Shown here: positions 8,421 through 17,096 of the stretch, piece by piece
How positions within the stretch are numbered: position 1 is the first letter of the stretch
Layout: every line of letters begins with the position of its first letter
From: Acinetobacter proteolyticus
Lineage (GTDB): Bacteria; Pseudomonadota; Gammaproteobacteria; Pseudomonadales; Moraxellaceae
Direction of reading: 5' to 3'
DNA length: 64,000 nt
NCBI RefSeq assembly: GCF_000367945.1
Contig: NZ_KB849179.1
Location: forward strand, 2,563,149 to 2,627,148
The notes under the pieces: generated by a model
The model's input: the letters and a program-made list of their open reading frames with translations, nothing else
Databases searched by the model: none
What the model was told of the DNA's origin: nothing
Translations under genes and position numbers: made by a program

Positions 8421-9941
8421 ATGAGCCAAGACGATAAAAAATGTCCTTATAGCCACTTAACCACTGATTTTGGTGCACCTGTGGTTGATAACCAAAATAG
8501 TATGACCGCTGGCGCTAGAGGACCCTTATTAGCCCAAGATTTATGGCTAAATGAAAAACTTGCCAACTTTGTCCGTGAAGTGATTCCTGAGCGTCGTATG
8601 CATGCTAAAGGTTCTGGCGCATTTGGTACTTTCACCGTAACCCATGATATTACGCAATATACCCGCGCTAAAATCTTTAGCGAAATTGGTAAAAAAACCG
8701 AGATGTTCGCTCGCTTTACCACCGTTGCAGGTGAACGCGGTGCAGCAGATGCAGAACGAGACATTCGTGGTTTTGCTTTAAAATTTTATACCGAAGAAGG
8801 TAACTGGGATATGGTGGGAAATAACACCCCTGTATTCTTCTTGCGTGACCCGCGTAAATTCCCTGATTTAAACAAGGCGGTTAAACGCGACCCTAAAACC
8901 AATCTACGTAGCGCAACCAATAACTGGGATTTCTGGACCTTACTGCCAGAAGCGCTACATCAAGTGACCATCGTCATGTCGGATCGTGGTATTCCTGCAA
9001 GCTATCGCCATATGCATGGTTTTAGTAGCCATACCTATAGCTTCATTAATGCTGCCAATGAGCGTTTCTGGGTAAAATTCCACTTTAGAACGCAGCAAGG
9101 GATTAAGAACCTGACCGATGCTGAAGCAGGTGAACTGGTAGGTCAAGATCGTGAAAGTCACCAACGTGATTTATTCGATGCAATCGAACGCAAAGACTAT
9201 CCAAAATGGACCCTTTTCGTACAAATCATGCCAGAACAAGAAGCAGAGAAAGTTCCCTACCATCCATTTGATCTAACCAAAGTATGGCCTCACGGTGATT
9301 ATCCACTGATTGAAGTCGGTGAGTTTGAACTGAATCGCAATTCAGAAAACTTCTTCTTGGATGTGGAACAATCTGCTTTTGCACCAAGCAACTTGGTGCC
9401 TGGTATCAGTGTTTCACCAGACCGTATGTTACAAGCGCGTTTATTTAACTATGCGGATGCTCAACGCTACCGTCTCGGTGTGAACTACCAACAAATCCCA
9501 GTCAATGCTGCACGTTGCCCTGTACATAGTAACCACCGCGACGGTCAAGGCCGTATCGACGCCAACTATGGTGGCTTACCACATTACGAGCCAAACAGCT
9601 TTGGTCAGTGGCAAGAGCAACCTCAGTACAAAGAACCACCATTAAAAATTAACGGCGATGCCGATTTCTGGGATTATCGTGAAGATGATAATGACTACTT
9701 CAGTCAACCGCGCGCCTTGTTCGAATTGATGACACCTGAACAACAAGATGCATTATTTGGCAATACAGCACGTGCCATGGGTGATGCTTTGGACTTCATC
9801 AAATATCGTCATATCCGTAACTGTTATGCATGCCACCCTGCTTATGGTGAAGGCGTAGCGAAAGCATTAGGCATGACGGTTGCAGATGCTCAAGCTGCTC
9901 GTGAAACCGATCCAGCCCGTCATTTACCTAGCTTTCTGTAA
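8421..9941 (+). CDS. monofunctional haem catalase (small-subunit type)
   Basis: 506 residues, the length of small-subunit (clade 3) catalases. The distal haem residues are visible: His61 in '[12 protein letters not shown]' and Asn134 in '[10 protein letters not shown]'. The proximal haem ligand is Tyr344 in '[14 protein letters not shown]'. The NADPH-binding type region with '[19 protein letters not shown]' is present. It dismutates hydrogen peroxide to water and oxygen in the cytoplasm. A GATGGAGATAGAAC leader supplies the ribosome binding site. It is a single-gene unit with its own terminator and a long upstream region, which suggests dedicated (peroxide or growth-phase) control. Which of the several Acinetobacter catalase names applies was not settled. 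Confidence 0.95.
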   Translation: MSQDDKKCPYSHLTTDFGAPVVDNQNSMTAGARGPLLAQDLWLNEKLANFVREVIPERRMHAKGSGAFGTFTVTHDITQYTRAKIFSEIGKKTEMFARFTTVAGERGAADAERDIRGFALKFYTEEGNWDMVGNNTPVFFLRDPRKFPDLNKAVKRDPKTNLRSATNNWDFWTLLPEALHQVTIVMSDRGIPASYRHMHGFSSHTYSFINAANERFWVKFHFRTQQGIKNLTDAEAGELVGQDRESHQRDLFDAIERKDYPKWTLFVQIMPEQEAEKVPYHPFDLTKVWPHGDYPLIEVGEFELNRNSENFFLDVEQSAFAPSNLVPGISVSPDRMLQARLFNYADAQRYRLGVNYQQIPVNAARCPVHSNHRDGQGRIDANYGGLPHYEPNSFGQWQEQPQYKEPPLKINGDADFWDYREDDNDYFSQPRALFELMTPEQQDALFGNTARAMGDALDFIKYRHIRNCYACHPAYGEGVAKALGMTVADAQAARETDPARHLPSFL

Positions 9942-9958
9942 ACCTTAAATATTGAAAT

Positions 9959-9986
9959 AAAAAGCCATCCTCGGATGGCTTTTTTA
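9959..9986 (+). terminator. intrinsic terminator after the catalase gene
   Basis: AAAAAGCCATCC, a two-base loop, and GGATGGCTTTTTT form a tight stem followed by a T-run, 18 bases after the stop codon. Confidence 0.9.
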
Positions 9987-10032
9987 ATGCAGTTGAGGGA
10001 CAATTTATTCACCCCCCATTAGAACAATAAAT

Positions 10033-10473
10033 ATGCTGAAATCATTAGAACACCTAATCCAAAGCCATGACATCATCCTGTTTGATGCAGAGTGCGTGCT
10101 TTGCTCAGCTTGGGCAGATTTTATGATCAAGCATGATCTACACTGTCAATTTAAACTGGTTTCAGTGCAATCCAATATCGGACAGCAACTCCTCACCTAT
10201 TGCCATCTTCCTACTGATCATTTTGAAACGATGGTATTACTGGAAAATGGTCAATGTTATACCGAATCGACTGCCTTTCTACGTATTATGCGGCGACTGG
10301 ATTTCCCTTATCGCAGCTTAAAGTATGCCCGTGTTGTGCCTAAACCCATCCGAGATTTTGCTTATCGCCGTGTCGCCTTAAATCGCTACCGCCTTTTTGG
10401 TAAAACGGAACAATGTTATGTCGTGACCCCAGATATTCAGCAACATTTCCTTCTGGATGATGCCCTAAGATGA
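10033..10473 (+). CDS. DCC-family thiol-disulfide oxidoreductase-like protein (DUF393)
   Basis: 146 residues. The N-terminus reads 'IILFDAECVLCSAWADFM', with the D-x-x-C21-x-x-C24 motif that names the DCC family (thioredoxin-like fold). The usual glycine after the first aspartate is an alanine here. The rest ('FLRIMRRLDFPYRSLKYARVVPKPIRDFAYRRVALNRYRLFGK') is typical of the family. A redox role is inferred from the CxxC; no substrate is known. Its stop overlaps the start of the following DoxX-like gene (ATGA at 10470-10473), so the two are translationally coupled. Confidence 0.85.
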   Translation: MLKSLEHLIQSHDIILFDAECVLCSAWADFMIKHDLHCQFKLVSVQSNIGQQLLTYCHLPTDHFETMVLLENGQCYTESTAFLRIMRRLDFPYRSLKYARVVPKPIRDFAYRRVALNRYRLFGKTEQCYVVTPDIQQHFLLDDALR

Positions 10474-10877
10474 ACCATAGCCATCTACCCCTCCAAAAGA
10501 TTTTAAAATTCAGTCAGTTGGTCATTGCGATACTATGGATATATCAAGGATTGATTCCCAAATTAATTTTTCAGGTGCAAGATGAACACTATGTTTGGCA
10601 ACAACTCAATATTGCAGCAGTCTATATTCCATGGATGATTTCATGCTCTGGGATTGCTGAAATTATCTTTGGCATTCTTTTTTTATGGCTGACACACATA
10701 TACTTGCATTGGTTCAACATCATCAGCTTGATTGGCTTATTTATTGTCGTTTTACTGATTTATCCAGACCAGATCTATCAAGCTTTCAATCCCGTTGTCA
10801 TGAATATCGCCTTGGGCAGTCTTTCACTGATTTCATTATGGTGTATAGATGCCCTACAAAGCCCTAAGCCCGAATAA
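10470..10877 (+). CDS. DoxX-like membrane protein
   Basis: 135 residues with about four hydrophobic segments (roughly residues 13-32, 47-70, 75-95 and 106-126). The start '...KFSQLVIAILWIYQGLIPKLIF' and the size match DoxX-like family proteins (PF13781 type). DoxX relatives sit in the inner membrane and are often linked to redox or respiratory functions; the pairing with a CxxC protein fits this, but the activity is unknown. It overlaps the DCC gene by four bases at its start. Its end overlaps the end of the convergent MBL gene by 14 bases. Confidence 0.75.
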   Translation: MNHSHLPLQKILKFSQLVIAILWIYQGLIPKLIFQVQDEHYVWQQLNIAAVYIPWMISCSGIAEIIFGILFLWLTHIYLHWFNIISLIGLFIVVLLIYPDQIYQAFNPVVMNIALGSLSLISLWCIDALQSPKPE

Positions 10878-11916
10878 AGTGCCCCTCACGAATACAATAA
10901 AATGGATTGACCAATTTTGAAGAGGATTTCATGGCTTGCTGAAGTTCATGTTCAGGCGCATCGCGATCTTCATCTGTAAGCTGGAAGCTTCGGAAATGTA
11001 TCGCCAAGGAACGATGGGCATGCAGATCTAAATGGGCATGAAATGCGTCTTGTGGATTCATATGTACATAACGCATCAGCAAGCGTGGTTCATAAGCTCC
11101 GATCGGCAATAAGGCCACACGTGCATCGCCATAACGCTCATGGATTTGTTTAAAGTGCGTGGAATAGCCTGTATCGCCAGCAAAGAAGCAATGCCCTGTT
11201 TTAGCAACTAAAGAAAAACCGCCCCACAGCGCTCTGTTCTGATCTCGAACCCCTCGCCCAGAGGTATGCTGTGCAGGTGTATAGGCAATCTTCAATTCAT
11301 CATGAAATGGAATTTCCTGCCACCAATCCATCTCAATGACGTGTAAATGCTTAGGTAGATAATAGCCATTGCCCAAGCCTGTATAAATCGGCATTTCGAA
11401 TTTTTGATGTAACCATTCCAAAGTCGCCAAATCCATATGGTCATAATGATTGTGGCTTAACAGTACCCCATGAATGTTTGGCAAATGTTCTAAGGCAATC
11501 CCCGCAGGGCAGACACGGCGTGGGCCATTGCCCTGTTTCGGGCTGACATACTCACACCAGACGGGATCGGTCAAAAAATTATAAGAACCGATCTGAATTA
11601 AAACAGTGGCATGTCCCACAAACCAAATTTGCCAGTCATTCAAATCGGCATGTGGTCTATTTTGCGGCAACTCCAGCATGTGATTACGCAAGGTCCATTC
11701 ATGTGAACGGTCCACATTCCAAGTATAAGACTGCCGTGTGGCTAACCACTTTAACAATCCTTTACGATCATAAGGTGTTAACGGTTTTTCTAGATTATAG
11801 AAGCGATCAATCCCACAATGATCAGAAGCCTCATGTGGAAAAGGAGGTTTCCCCCAAGTGTGGCTCAAGCAAGATTGTGTCGGCAATTGATAGGTTAATG
11901 TCGGCTTATCTTTCAT
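10864..11916 (-). CDS. MBL-fold metallo-hydrolase, RomA / NAPE-PLD-like
   Basis: The ATG at 11916 gives about 350 residues; the frame reaches an earlier ATG at 11979, but a TATAAT-like box directly overlaps that codon and the extra 21 residues look unconserved. The metal site H-x-H-x-D-H is clear in 'GVLLSHNHYDHMDLATL', with later ligands in 'AYTPAQHTSGRG' and 'FFAGDTGYS'. The C-terminal 'EPRLLMRYVHMNPQDAFHAHLDL' is typical of the family that includes N-acylphosphatidylethanolamine phospholipase D and bacterial RomA. The true substrate in bacteria is uncertain. It is convergent with the DCC/DoxX pair and divergent from the LysR gene at 12303. Confidence 0.85.
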   Translation of the reverse strand: MKDKPTLTYQLPTQSCLSHTWGKPPFPHEASDHCGIDRFYNLEKPLTPYDRKGLLKWLATRQSYTWNVDRSHEWTLRNHMLELPQNRPHADLNDWQIWFVGHATVLIQIGSYNFLTDPVWCEYVSPKQGNGPRRVCPAGIALEHLPNIHGVLLSHNHYDHMDLATLEWLHQKFEMPIYTGLGNGYYLPKHLHVIEMDWWQEIPFHDELKIAYTPAQHTSGRGVRDQNRALWGGFSLVAKTGHCFFAGDTGYSTHFKQIHERYGDARVALLPIGAYEPRLLMRYVHMNPQDAFHAHLDLHAHRSLAIHFRSFQLTDEDRDAPEHELQQAMKSSSKLVNPFYCIREGHFIRA

Positions 11917-12070
11917 GTAGGTCTTCTTTGATGGAATCTCATCGCATGAGGTAGGTGATGTAGGTCCTGTGTTGTCCATAGATTATAGTTAACGGGATAG
12001 TCTTTTAAATCATGATGATTTTTTTACTATTCTCGTTTTATTCCAGTTTCTAACACCGATCTTTGATCCT

Positions 12071-12093
12071 AACATAAGCTTATGCCTTATGTT
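12071..12093. promoter_or_regulatory. LysR-type operator candidate between the MBL and LysR genes
   Basis: AACATAAG-N7-CTTATGTT is a perfect 8-bp inverted repeat (12071-12078 and 12086-12093). It contains ATAAG-N7-CTTAT, the geometry of LysR-regulator sites such as the ATAC-N7-GTAT sites of BenM and CatM. It lies in a 386-base divergent intergenic region, about 155 bases upstream of the MBL start and 210 bases upstream of the LysR start. Binding by the neighbouring regulator is inference. Confidence 0.5.
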
Positions 12094-12210
12094 GATTTTC
12101 TCTCGCTGAGTCAACACAATTTTACCGAACTAATAAAGCATACTGACAATTCAGCACCCAGCAGAAACAGCTCCTTTTTTGCTATTTTTTATATTTTAGA
12201 AAAAAGCATA

Positions 12211-12238
12211 TTGTATATAAAACAAGCTCAGATATAAT
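12211..12238 (+). promoter_or_regulatory. sigma70-type promoter for the LysR gene
   Basis: TTGTAT (12211-12216) and TATAAT (12233-12238) are separated by 16 bases and point to the LysR gene. The consensus -10 overlaps an in-frame upstream ATG at 12237, which supports the downstream start at 12303. Confidence 0.5.
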
Positions 12239-12302
12239 GCGGCAACAGTATGATTTTCTCATCATCAGCAAAACAATAATAAGACATTCTTGGACCCGTC
12301 TT

Positions 12303-13223
12303 ATGGAATTACGTCATTTACGCTATTTCATTACCGTTGCTGAAGAGCTGAGTTTCAGTAAAGCAGCACTCAAACTACACACGTCTCAACCCTCTCTCAG
12401 TCAGCAAATCAAAGACCTCGAAGATGATGTTGGTGTGCAACTGTTACATCGTACCAAACGTAAAGTTGAATTAACCGATGAAGGTCAGGTTTTCCTCGAA
12501 CAAGCTCGCCTGACCCTGACACAGGCAGACAAAGCGGTGACCATGGCACGACAGGTTGCTGCGGCAAAAGTGCAATGCTTAAAAATCGGTTTTGTGCCCT
12601 CTGCTGAAATCCGCGTTTTCCCCTATATCTTGCCGCGTTTAAGAGTTCGTCTGCCCAAACTGCAAATTCGAACACTCAATCTCAAAGAAAGCGATCAAAT
12701 CAATAAGCTTAAAAAAGGCGATTTAGACCTGATTTTTATTAATCAAAAATTTGAAAATGAAGCATTTGCAAGTCAATTGGTCCTCAAAGAACCTTTGGTG
12801 TTTATGCTGCCAAAACAACATCCTTTGGCACAGCATGCACAGATCGACCTTGCTCAATTACAGGATTTACCCCTGACCATTTTAGCCCACAAGCTGTCTG
12901 CGCCTTTGGCACGAATCATTACCCAATACATTAAACAGCAGCAAATTCATTTTCAAAACATCGATGAAGCCAGCAACATTGCCGAGGCTATTCAAGCAGT
13001 GCATTCAGGGCATCGTTGTGCCATTTTACCGGCCTATATCCAAGCACTAGCCACCGACCAAATCGTCGTCAAACCCCTCAGTCAACCGCTACCCTACCTG
13101 GATGTGTTTATCAGCTATCAAAAACAAAACCCCAGTGACGCAACACAACAATTCATTGAAGAGATTCAACGTGTATTTTCATTCGATCACATCACCGATC
13201 TCAAATCAGAACCGAGAATATAA
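12303..13223 (+). CDS. LysR-family transcriptional regulator
   Basis: 306 residues starting 'MELRHLRYFITVAEELSFSKAALKLHTSQPSLSQQIKDLE', the standard winged helix-turn-helix of LysR proteins (about residues 1-60). A linker helix and a two-lobed effector domain follow ('LKIGFVPSAEI', later 'GHRCAILPAYI'). The N-terminal style resembles BenM/CatM/HcaR-type regulators of aromatic compound use, but no catabolic genes are adjacent. The divergent MBL gene is the obvious candidate target. Confidence 0.9.
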   Translation: MELRHLRYFITVAEELSFSKAALKLHTSQPSLSQQIKDLEDDVGVQLLHRTKRKVELTDEGQVFLEQARLTLTQADKAVTMARQVAAAKVQCLKIGFVPSAEIRVFPYILPRLRVRLPKLQIRTLNLKESDQINKLKKGDLDLIFINQKFENEAFASQLVLKEPLVFMLPKQHPLAQHAQIDLAQLQDLPLTILAHKLSAPLARIITQYIKQQQIHFQNIDEASNIAEAIQAVHSGHRCAILPAYIQALATDQIVVKPLSQPLPYLDVFISYQKQNPSDATQQFIEEIQRVFSFDHITDLKSEPRI

Positions 13224-13250
13224 AAAAGCCGAATGAATCGGCTTCTTTAT
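13223..13250. terminator. intrinsic terminator between convergent LysR and GST genes
   Basis: GCCGA (13228-13232) and TCGGC (13238-13242) form a small stem. The minus-strand side has a clean T6 run, the plus-strand side a T-rich tail, so it mainly ends the leftward GST transcript but may serve both. Confidence 0.75.
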
Positions 13251-13271
13251 TGGATGAATAGACTTTTCAGC

Positions 13272-13880
13272 TTAGGCATTACTAAAAAATTCAGCAAATT
13301 TTTGATAGCTTGGTCTTTGTTTAATGTTTTCCAGATAATGCTCAATTGCAGGATGCGATTCGATCTCCCCCATTTTTAGCTGCCAAAATAACATTGCAGC
13401 AACCGTGACATCCGCGGCCGTAAACTGCTTGCCACATAAATAGAGATCAACTTCGCTGAGACCTTGCACAAAAGCGTTATAGGCATCCTGATAATCCCCG
13501 TATCCAACAGAAGATTTTTGATCGGGTGCGACGTCTACACCGAGCATTTTATTGGTTGAAGCGGCTTCCCAAGGCCCAGAAATAAAGAATAACCAACGAT
13601 AATAAACACCACGTTTTGGATCATTCAGTGCAGGTGCCAAGCCTTTGTCTGCAAATTTATCCGCCAGATAAGCACAAATTGCATCCAGCTCATAAACTAC
13701 AATCCCATCATCGACCAGCACAGGAACTTTGCCAAAGGGATTAATTTTGAGGTATTCAGGGGCCTTCATTTCGGTTTGGAAAGCAACTTCGATACGTTCA
13801 CATTCAATGCCCAGTTCGATCAGCAACCAGTCAACCACGACGCCACGTGAAAAATTATTGGTATAAAGTTGAAGTGCCAT
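13272..13880 (-). CDS. glutathione S-transferase family protein
   Basis: 202 residues with a thioredoxin-like N-terminal domain starting 'MALQLYTNNFSRGVVVDWLLIELG'. The cis-proline loop is 'INPFGKVPVLVDDG', and 'VVYELDAICAYLADKF' replaces the usual E-S-x-A-I glutathione contact with E-L-D-A-I. The C-terminal helical domain follows ('FTAADVTVAAMLFW'). GSTs conjugate or reduce substrates with glutathione; the substrate is unknown. The WYL regulator gene lies 53 bp upstream on the same strand, so the two may form an operon. Confidence 0.88.
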   Translation of the reverse strand: MALQLYTNNFSRGVVVDWLLIELGIECERIEVAFQTEMKAPEYLKINPFGKVPVLVDDGIVVYELDAICAYLADKFADKGLAPALNDPKRGVYYRWLFFISGPWEAASTNKMLGVDVAPDQKSSVGYGDYQDAYNAFVQGLSEVDLYLCGKQFTAADVTVAAMLFWQLKMGEIESHPAIEHYLENIKQRPSYQKFAEFFSNA

Positions 13881-13932
13881 TTTGATATTTCCTTAGTGAG
13901 TTATTCTTATTTCAATGTAATTGTTTTGATTG

Positions 13933-14631
13933 TCAGTTTTTGTCAGTAGTCGAACGGCACATTTCTTGTGTCCACCACTGTTGGAATAATTGCTGTTTGA
14001 ATTGTGGATACAGTTCCTGACTCAAGCTCAATGCTCGAATTCGATCAATCCTAAAATGGCGAAAACCTTTGCGTAGTTCACACCAAGCGGCCAAGACAAT
14101 GCGATCATTAAAATAACCTAGCGCAAATGGCCATAATGTACGGGAACTGACGCGTTGCTGCTCATCCGCATAATCGACCAAGATTTTGACTTGCTGACGA
14201 ATCGCCAAACGCACTTGCTCTACCAATGTTTCATCGACAGGCAACCAGACATTGATCGATCTTAAAGTAGTTTGTTCAAGTTGCTGCTGACAATGTTTAG
14301 GCAGCACTGCATTGAGCTTGGCCAATACCGAAGTCGAGGCCGATTTCAAGGCCAGATCAGGAATATCATTCAGCCAATTTAGGGCCAAAAAGATCGCTTC
14401 GATCTCGGTTTCATTCAATGTCATCGGTGGAAGCAGGAAATCCTGTTTCAGTTGAAAACCCAACCCTGCTGCTGCATCAATATTCACGCCCTGTACCCGC
14501 AAGGTATCAATATCGCGATAGACGCTGCGTTGACTGATCTGCAAACGCGCCGCCAACACCTGTGCAGTGACCGGATAGCGATATTCTCTAAGCAGCTGTA
14601 ATAGATTGAGCAAACGGATTGAACGACTCAT
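13933..14631 (-). CDS. YafY-type HTH/WYL-domain transcriptional regulator
   Basis: 232 residues. The N-terminus is a helix-turn-helix of the HTH_11/DeoR type ('SIRLLNLLQLLREYRYPVTAQVLAARLQISQRSVYRDIDTLRVQGV', about residues 3-50). The C-terminal half is a WYL domain ('VKILVDYADEQQRVSSRTLWPFALGYFNDRIVLAAWCELRKGFRHFRIDRI'). WYL domains sense ligands or nucleic acids in regulators of many kinds. No phage-defence genes are near it, so it is most likely a local regulator, perhaps of the downstream GST gene, by inference. Confidence 0.9.
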   Translation of the reverse strand: MSRSIRLLNLLQLLREYRYPVTAQVLAARLQISQRSVYRDIDTLRVQGVNIDAAAGLGFQLKQDFLLPPMTLNETEIEAIFLALNWLNDIPDLALKSASTSVLAKLNAVLPKHCQQQLEQTTLRSINVWLPVDETLVEQVRLAIRQQVKILVDYADEQQRVSSRTLWPFALGYFNDRIVLAAWCELRKGFRHFRIDRIRALSLSQELYPQFKQQLFQQWWTQEMCRSTTDKN

Positions 14632-14704
14632 GTTGTCCCTATTGTTATTATGAAAATGGGAAAGCGGACTCTCCCATTCTTGTCTTTGATCTGATGGGTA
14701 TCGC

Positions 14705-15379
14705 TTAACTTTCAGTTAAAGCGGCAATATTCAACACGCTTTGCAAATAGCGATGTAAATCCTGAACATTGTGTGCGATGGTGAGCGGCTGAAATTGCTG
14801 TAAAGTCTCAATACTATGCACCCCGTAACTGACCCCAATCCGTGGCATATTCAGGTTTTGTGCCATTTCCAAGTCATAACTGGTATCACCCACCATAATT
14901 GCACGCTCAACCGCTACATCCAGCTCAGTCAATATTTCCTGCAACATCAGCGGGTCTGGCTTGGACTTGGTTTCACTGGCGGCACGGGTGATATCAAACA
15001 GCGTATGACTATCGGTTTGTGCCAAGACACGATCTAGACCTTTACGGCTTTTACCCGTTGCTACGGCCAACTTCAGACCCTGTTGTTTTAAATCCGCGAG
15101 CAACGCTGCAACACCGCTAAACCACGCATCACCTTTGGAATTTGCCACATAGTGATCGGCATAACATTGTAAAATATCTTGCTGTAAATGCGGAACTTGT
15201 GGAAACAGGATTTGCATGACTTCAGGTAAACCTAAGCCAATAATACTTTTTGCCGCATCATCCGTAAGCGGTTGTTCAAATTGCTGTGCTGCATATTGCA
15301 GACTTGCCACGATTTGCCCAACCGAATCGAATAAGGTTCCGTCCCAATCGAAAATCACCAGTTCGATATTTTGACTCAT
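14705..15379 (-). CDS. HAD-family phosphatase (phosphoglycolate phosphatase-like)
   Basis: 224 residues with the HAD motif I 'ELVIFDWDGTLFDSVG' (nucleophile Asp11, acid Asp13), a helical cap, motif III lysine ('ETKSKPDPLML'), and motif IV 'AIMVGDTSYDLEMA'. This is the HAD-IA type to which phosphoglycolate phosphatase (Gph) belongs. The start codon overlaps the stop of rluC by four bases (ATGA), so the phosphatase is translationally coupled to rluC. The rluC-HAD pairing is common in Acinetobacter and other gammaproteobacteria. The physiological substrate is not fixed by sequence. Confidence 0.88.
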   Translation of the reverse strand: MSQNIELVIFDWDGTLFDSVGQIVASLQYAAQQFEQPLTDDAAKSIIGLGLPEVMQILFPQVPHLQQDILQCYADHYVANSKGDAWFSGVAALLADLKQQGLKLAVATGKSRKGLDRVLAQTDSHTLFDITRAASETKSKPDPLMLQEILTELDVAVERAIMVGDTSYDLEMAQNLNMPRIGVSYGVHSIETLQQFQPLTIAHNVQDLHRYLQSVLNIAALTES

Positions 15380-16308
15380 TTCTGCTTTCTCAACTGATCA
15401 ATCACCTGTTGCATATCTTCAGGCATTGGCGCTTCAATAGCGGGATAGTTTGGAATCTCTAAACGCATCGCATGTAGACACAAACGGCGGGCTTCTGGAC
15501 CGGTATAGGCCGTAGTATGCCCATATTTATCATCCCCGACTAAAGGGTGACCAATACTAAGACCATGTACACGGATTTGATGGGTACGCCCCGAAAGCGG
15601 TGAAGCATGCACCAAAGTGGCCGTTTTAAAACGCTCCACTACTTTCCAGTTGGTTTTACTCGGCTTACCTTCTTTGGTGACACGAACACGACGTTCACCA
15701 TTGGCCAGCTCATAACGTAACAACGGCGCATCAATCATTTGTTGATCTAGGCTGACTTGGCCTTTGACAATTGCCGCATACGTTTTTTGAATCTTATGCT
15801 CACGCAATAGGTCTTGCAGTAATTTTAAAGTGCTGCGCTTTTTACTGATCATCACTAAACCAGAGGTATCACGGTCAATACGATGGATCAGTTCCAAATA
15901 TTTTTTACCCGTTGCGGCACGCAAGGCCTCAATCAGCCCATAAGCAACGCCACTGCCGCCATGGACAGCAATCCCTGAAGGTTTATTGACTACCAACAGC
16001 CCTTCATCTTCATACACCACACGACTGAGCAGGCTCTGTGCCACGCTATCACTCACAGGTGCAGCACTTTCATCCTTTTGTTCATAACGAATTGGTGCAA
16101 CCCGAATCTGGTCGCCAATGTTCAAACGTGTTTCTGCTTTTATTCTTTTTTTGTTTACGCGTACTTGTCCTTCACGAATCAAACGATAGATTCGACTCTT
16201 CGGTACACCTTTTAATCGGGTAAATAAAAAATTATCTATTCGCTGCCCGTCTTGATGCTCATCCACGTCAAACCAAGTGACACTTTGCCATTGTTGTGTA
16301 GAATTCAT
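15376..16308 (-). CDS. rluC: 23S rRNA pseudouridine(955/2504/2580) synthase RluC
   Basis: 310 residues. An S4 RNA-binding domain comes first ('GQRIDNFLFTRLKGVPKSRIYRLIREGQVRVNKKRI', about residues 20-60). The RluA-type catalytic domain follows with 'LELIHRIDRDTSGLVMISK', which contains the catalytic aspartate in H-R-L/I-D-x-D-T-S-G. 'SPLSGRTHQIRVH' completes the family signature. RluC modifies three uridines near the peptidyl transferase centre. The HAD phosphatase gene is coupled downstream. The gene diverges from rne across the long rne leader, an arrangement known in E. coli. Confidence 0.93.
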   Translation of the reverse strand: MNSTQQWQSVTWFDVDEHQDGQRIDNFLFTRLKGVPKSRIYRLIREGQVRVNKKRIKAETRLNIGDQIRVAPIRYEQKDESAAPVSDSVAQSLLSRVVYEDEGLLVVNKPSGIAVHGGSGVAYGLIEALRAATGKKYLELIHRIDRDTSGLVMISKKRSTLKLLQDLLREHKIQKTYAAIVKGQVSLDQQMIDAPLLRYELANGERRVRVTKEGKPSKTNWKVVERFKTATLVHASPLSGRTHQIRVHGLSIGHPLVGDDKYGHTTAYTGPEARRLCLHAMRLEIPNYPAIEAPMPEDMQQVIDQLRKQK

Positions 16309-17096
16309 ACGCTCGATTAATCCAAGATTTGCTAAATATGATTAAAAAATGATCATTTAGCTAAGTTATTTCACAAGAAACCTAAACTTAGCCCATAGGC
16401 AGATGCTGCAAGGTTTGATATATTCAGCGCACGGATACCGCCGTAAGTGAGCATCAAATCAAAAATTTTATTTAGATAAAATTTTCAATCGATGAGATAT
16501 TCACCAACAACTCGGATAGGTCCTAAAGAATTATGCCGACGCCGAAGGCTTATTATATCGGCAAAATGGCAAACTGTTGCGTTTAATTGTGCATCAGCAC
16601 ATACAGTTTGTTCAGAAAAAATATGTCGCCAGCAATTTGCTGGTTATTAAACGTAAACTGATCCACATCAGACAATGTGCTCCCTGATGTCGCATTCAGG
16701 CTAAAGCGTTGATGCATTGGAACTGCCAAGCAGAGATACGATGATCATTCCGTATCGAGACTTCCAGATGGATCGACTTCAATGCTTAATGACAGTGAAA
16801 GTCACCATCCAATGCACCGCTCACCCGCCAGTGAAGCGTACAGGAAACTTTGATTATGTCGGATCTAGTGATATTTCACAGATGTCAGACATGCCATGAA
16901 ATATCAACGGATTCCAGATTGAAGCAATATTGCTGACATCGAAATAACCGTATCAGAGCCCAGCTGGATATTTACAGTCAGTGGTTTCAGAGCGACCTAC
17001 ACAACGTTGCTTCTGAGTCTTGATCGTGCCAATTTGATGTTTGCTCAAAAATATTGGGCTTGTTGTTTGTGTGCATCACTATTAGGTGTCACACCC
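16309..17096 (+). promoter_or_regulatory. rluC-rne divergent region and long structured rne leader
   Basis: 788 bases without a convincing gene. In E. coli the same divergent region holds the rne promoters and a 361-base leader that lets RNase E repress its own mRNA. Here at least four stem-loops can be drawn on the rne strand: AAACTGT..ACAGTTT with inner TGTGC/GCACA (16571-16609), GATACG/CGTATC (16735-16756), a perfect 10-bp stem TGATATTTCA/TGAAATATCA (16869-16906), and CAGAGCGAC/GTTGC-TCTG with one bulge (16988-17015). Promoter boxes were not resolved. Autoregulation is inferred from the family. Confidence 0.65.
16869..16906 (+). other. perfect 10-bp stem-loop in the rne leader
   Basis: TGATATTTCA at 16869-16878 and TGAAATATCA at 16897-16906 pair fully around an 18-base loop, which itself contains ATGT/ACAT. 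It is the strongest single hairpin in the leader, about 190 bases before the rne start. Confidence 0.6.

Noticed and set aside
16717..16899. 60-codon open frame in the rne leader
   Set aside because: It overlaps hairpin arms, has no ribosome binding site and reads as random low-conservation sequence.
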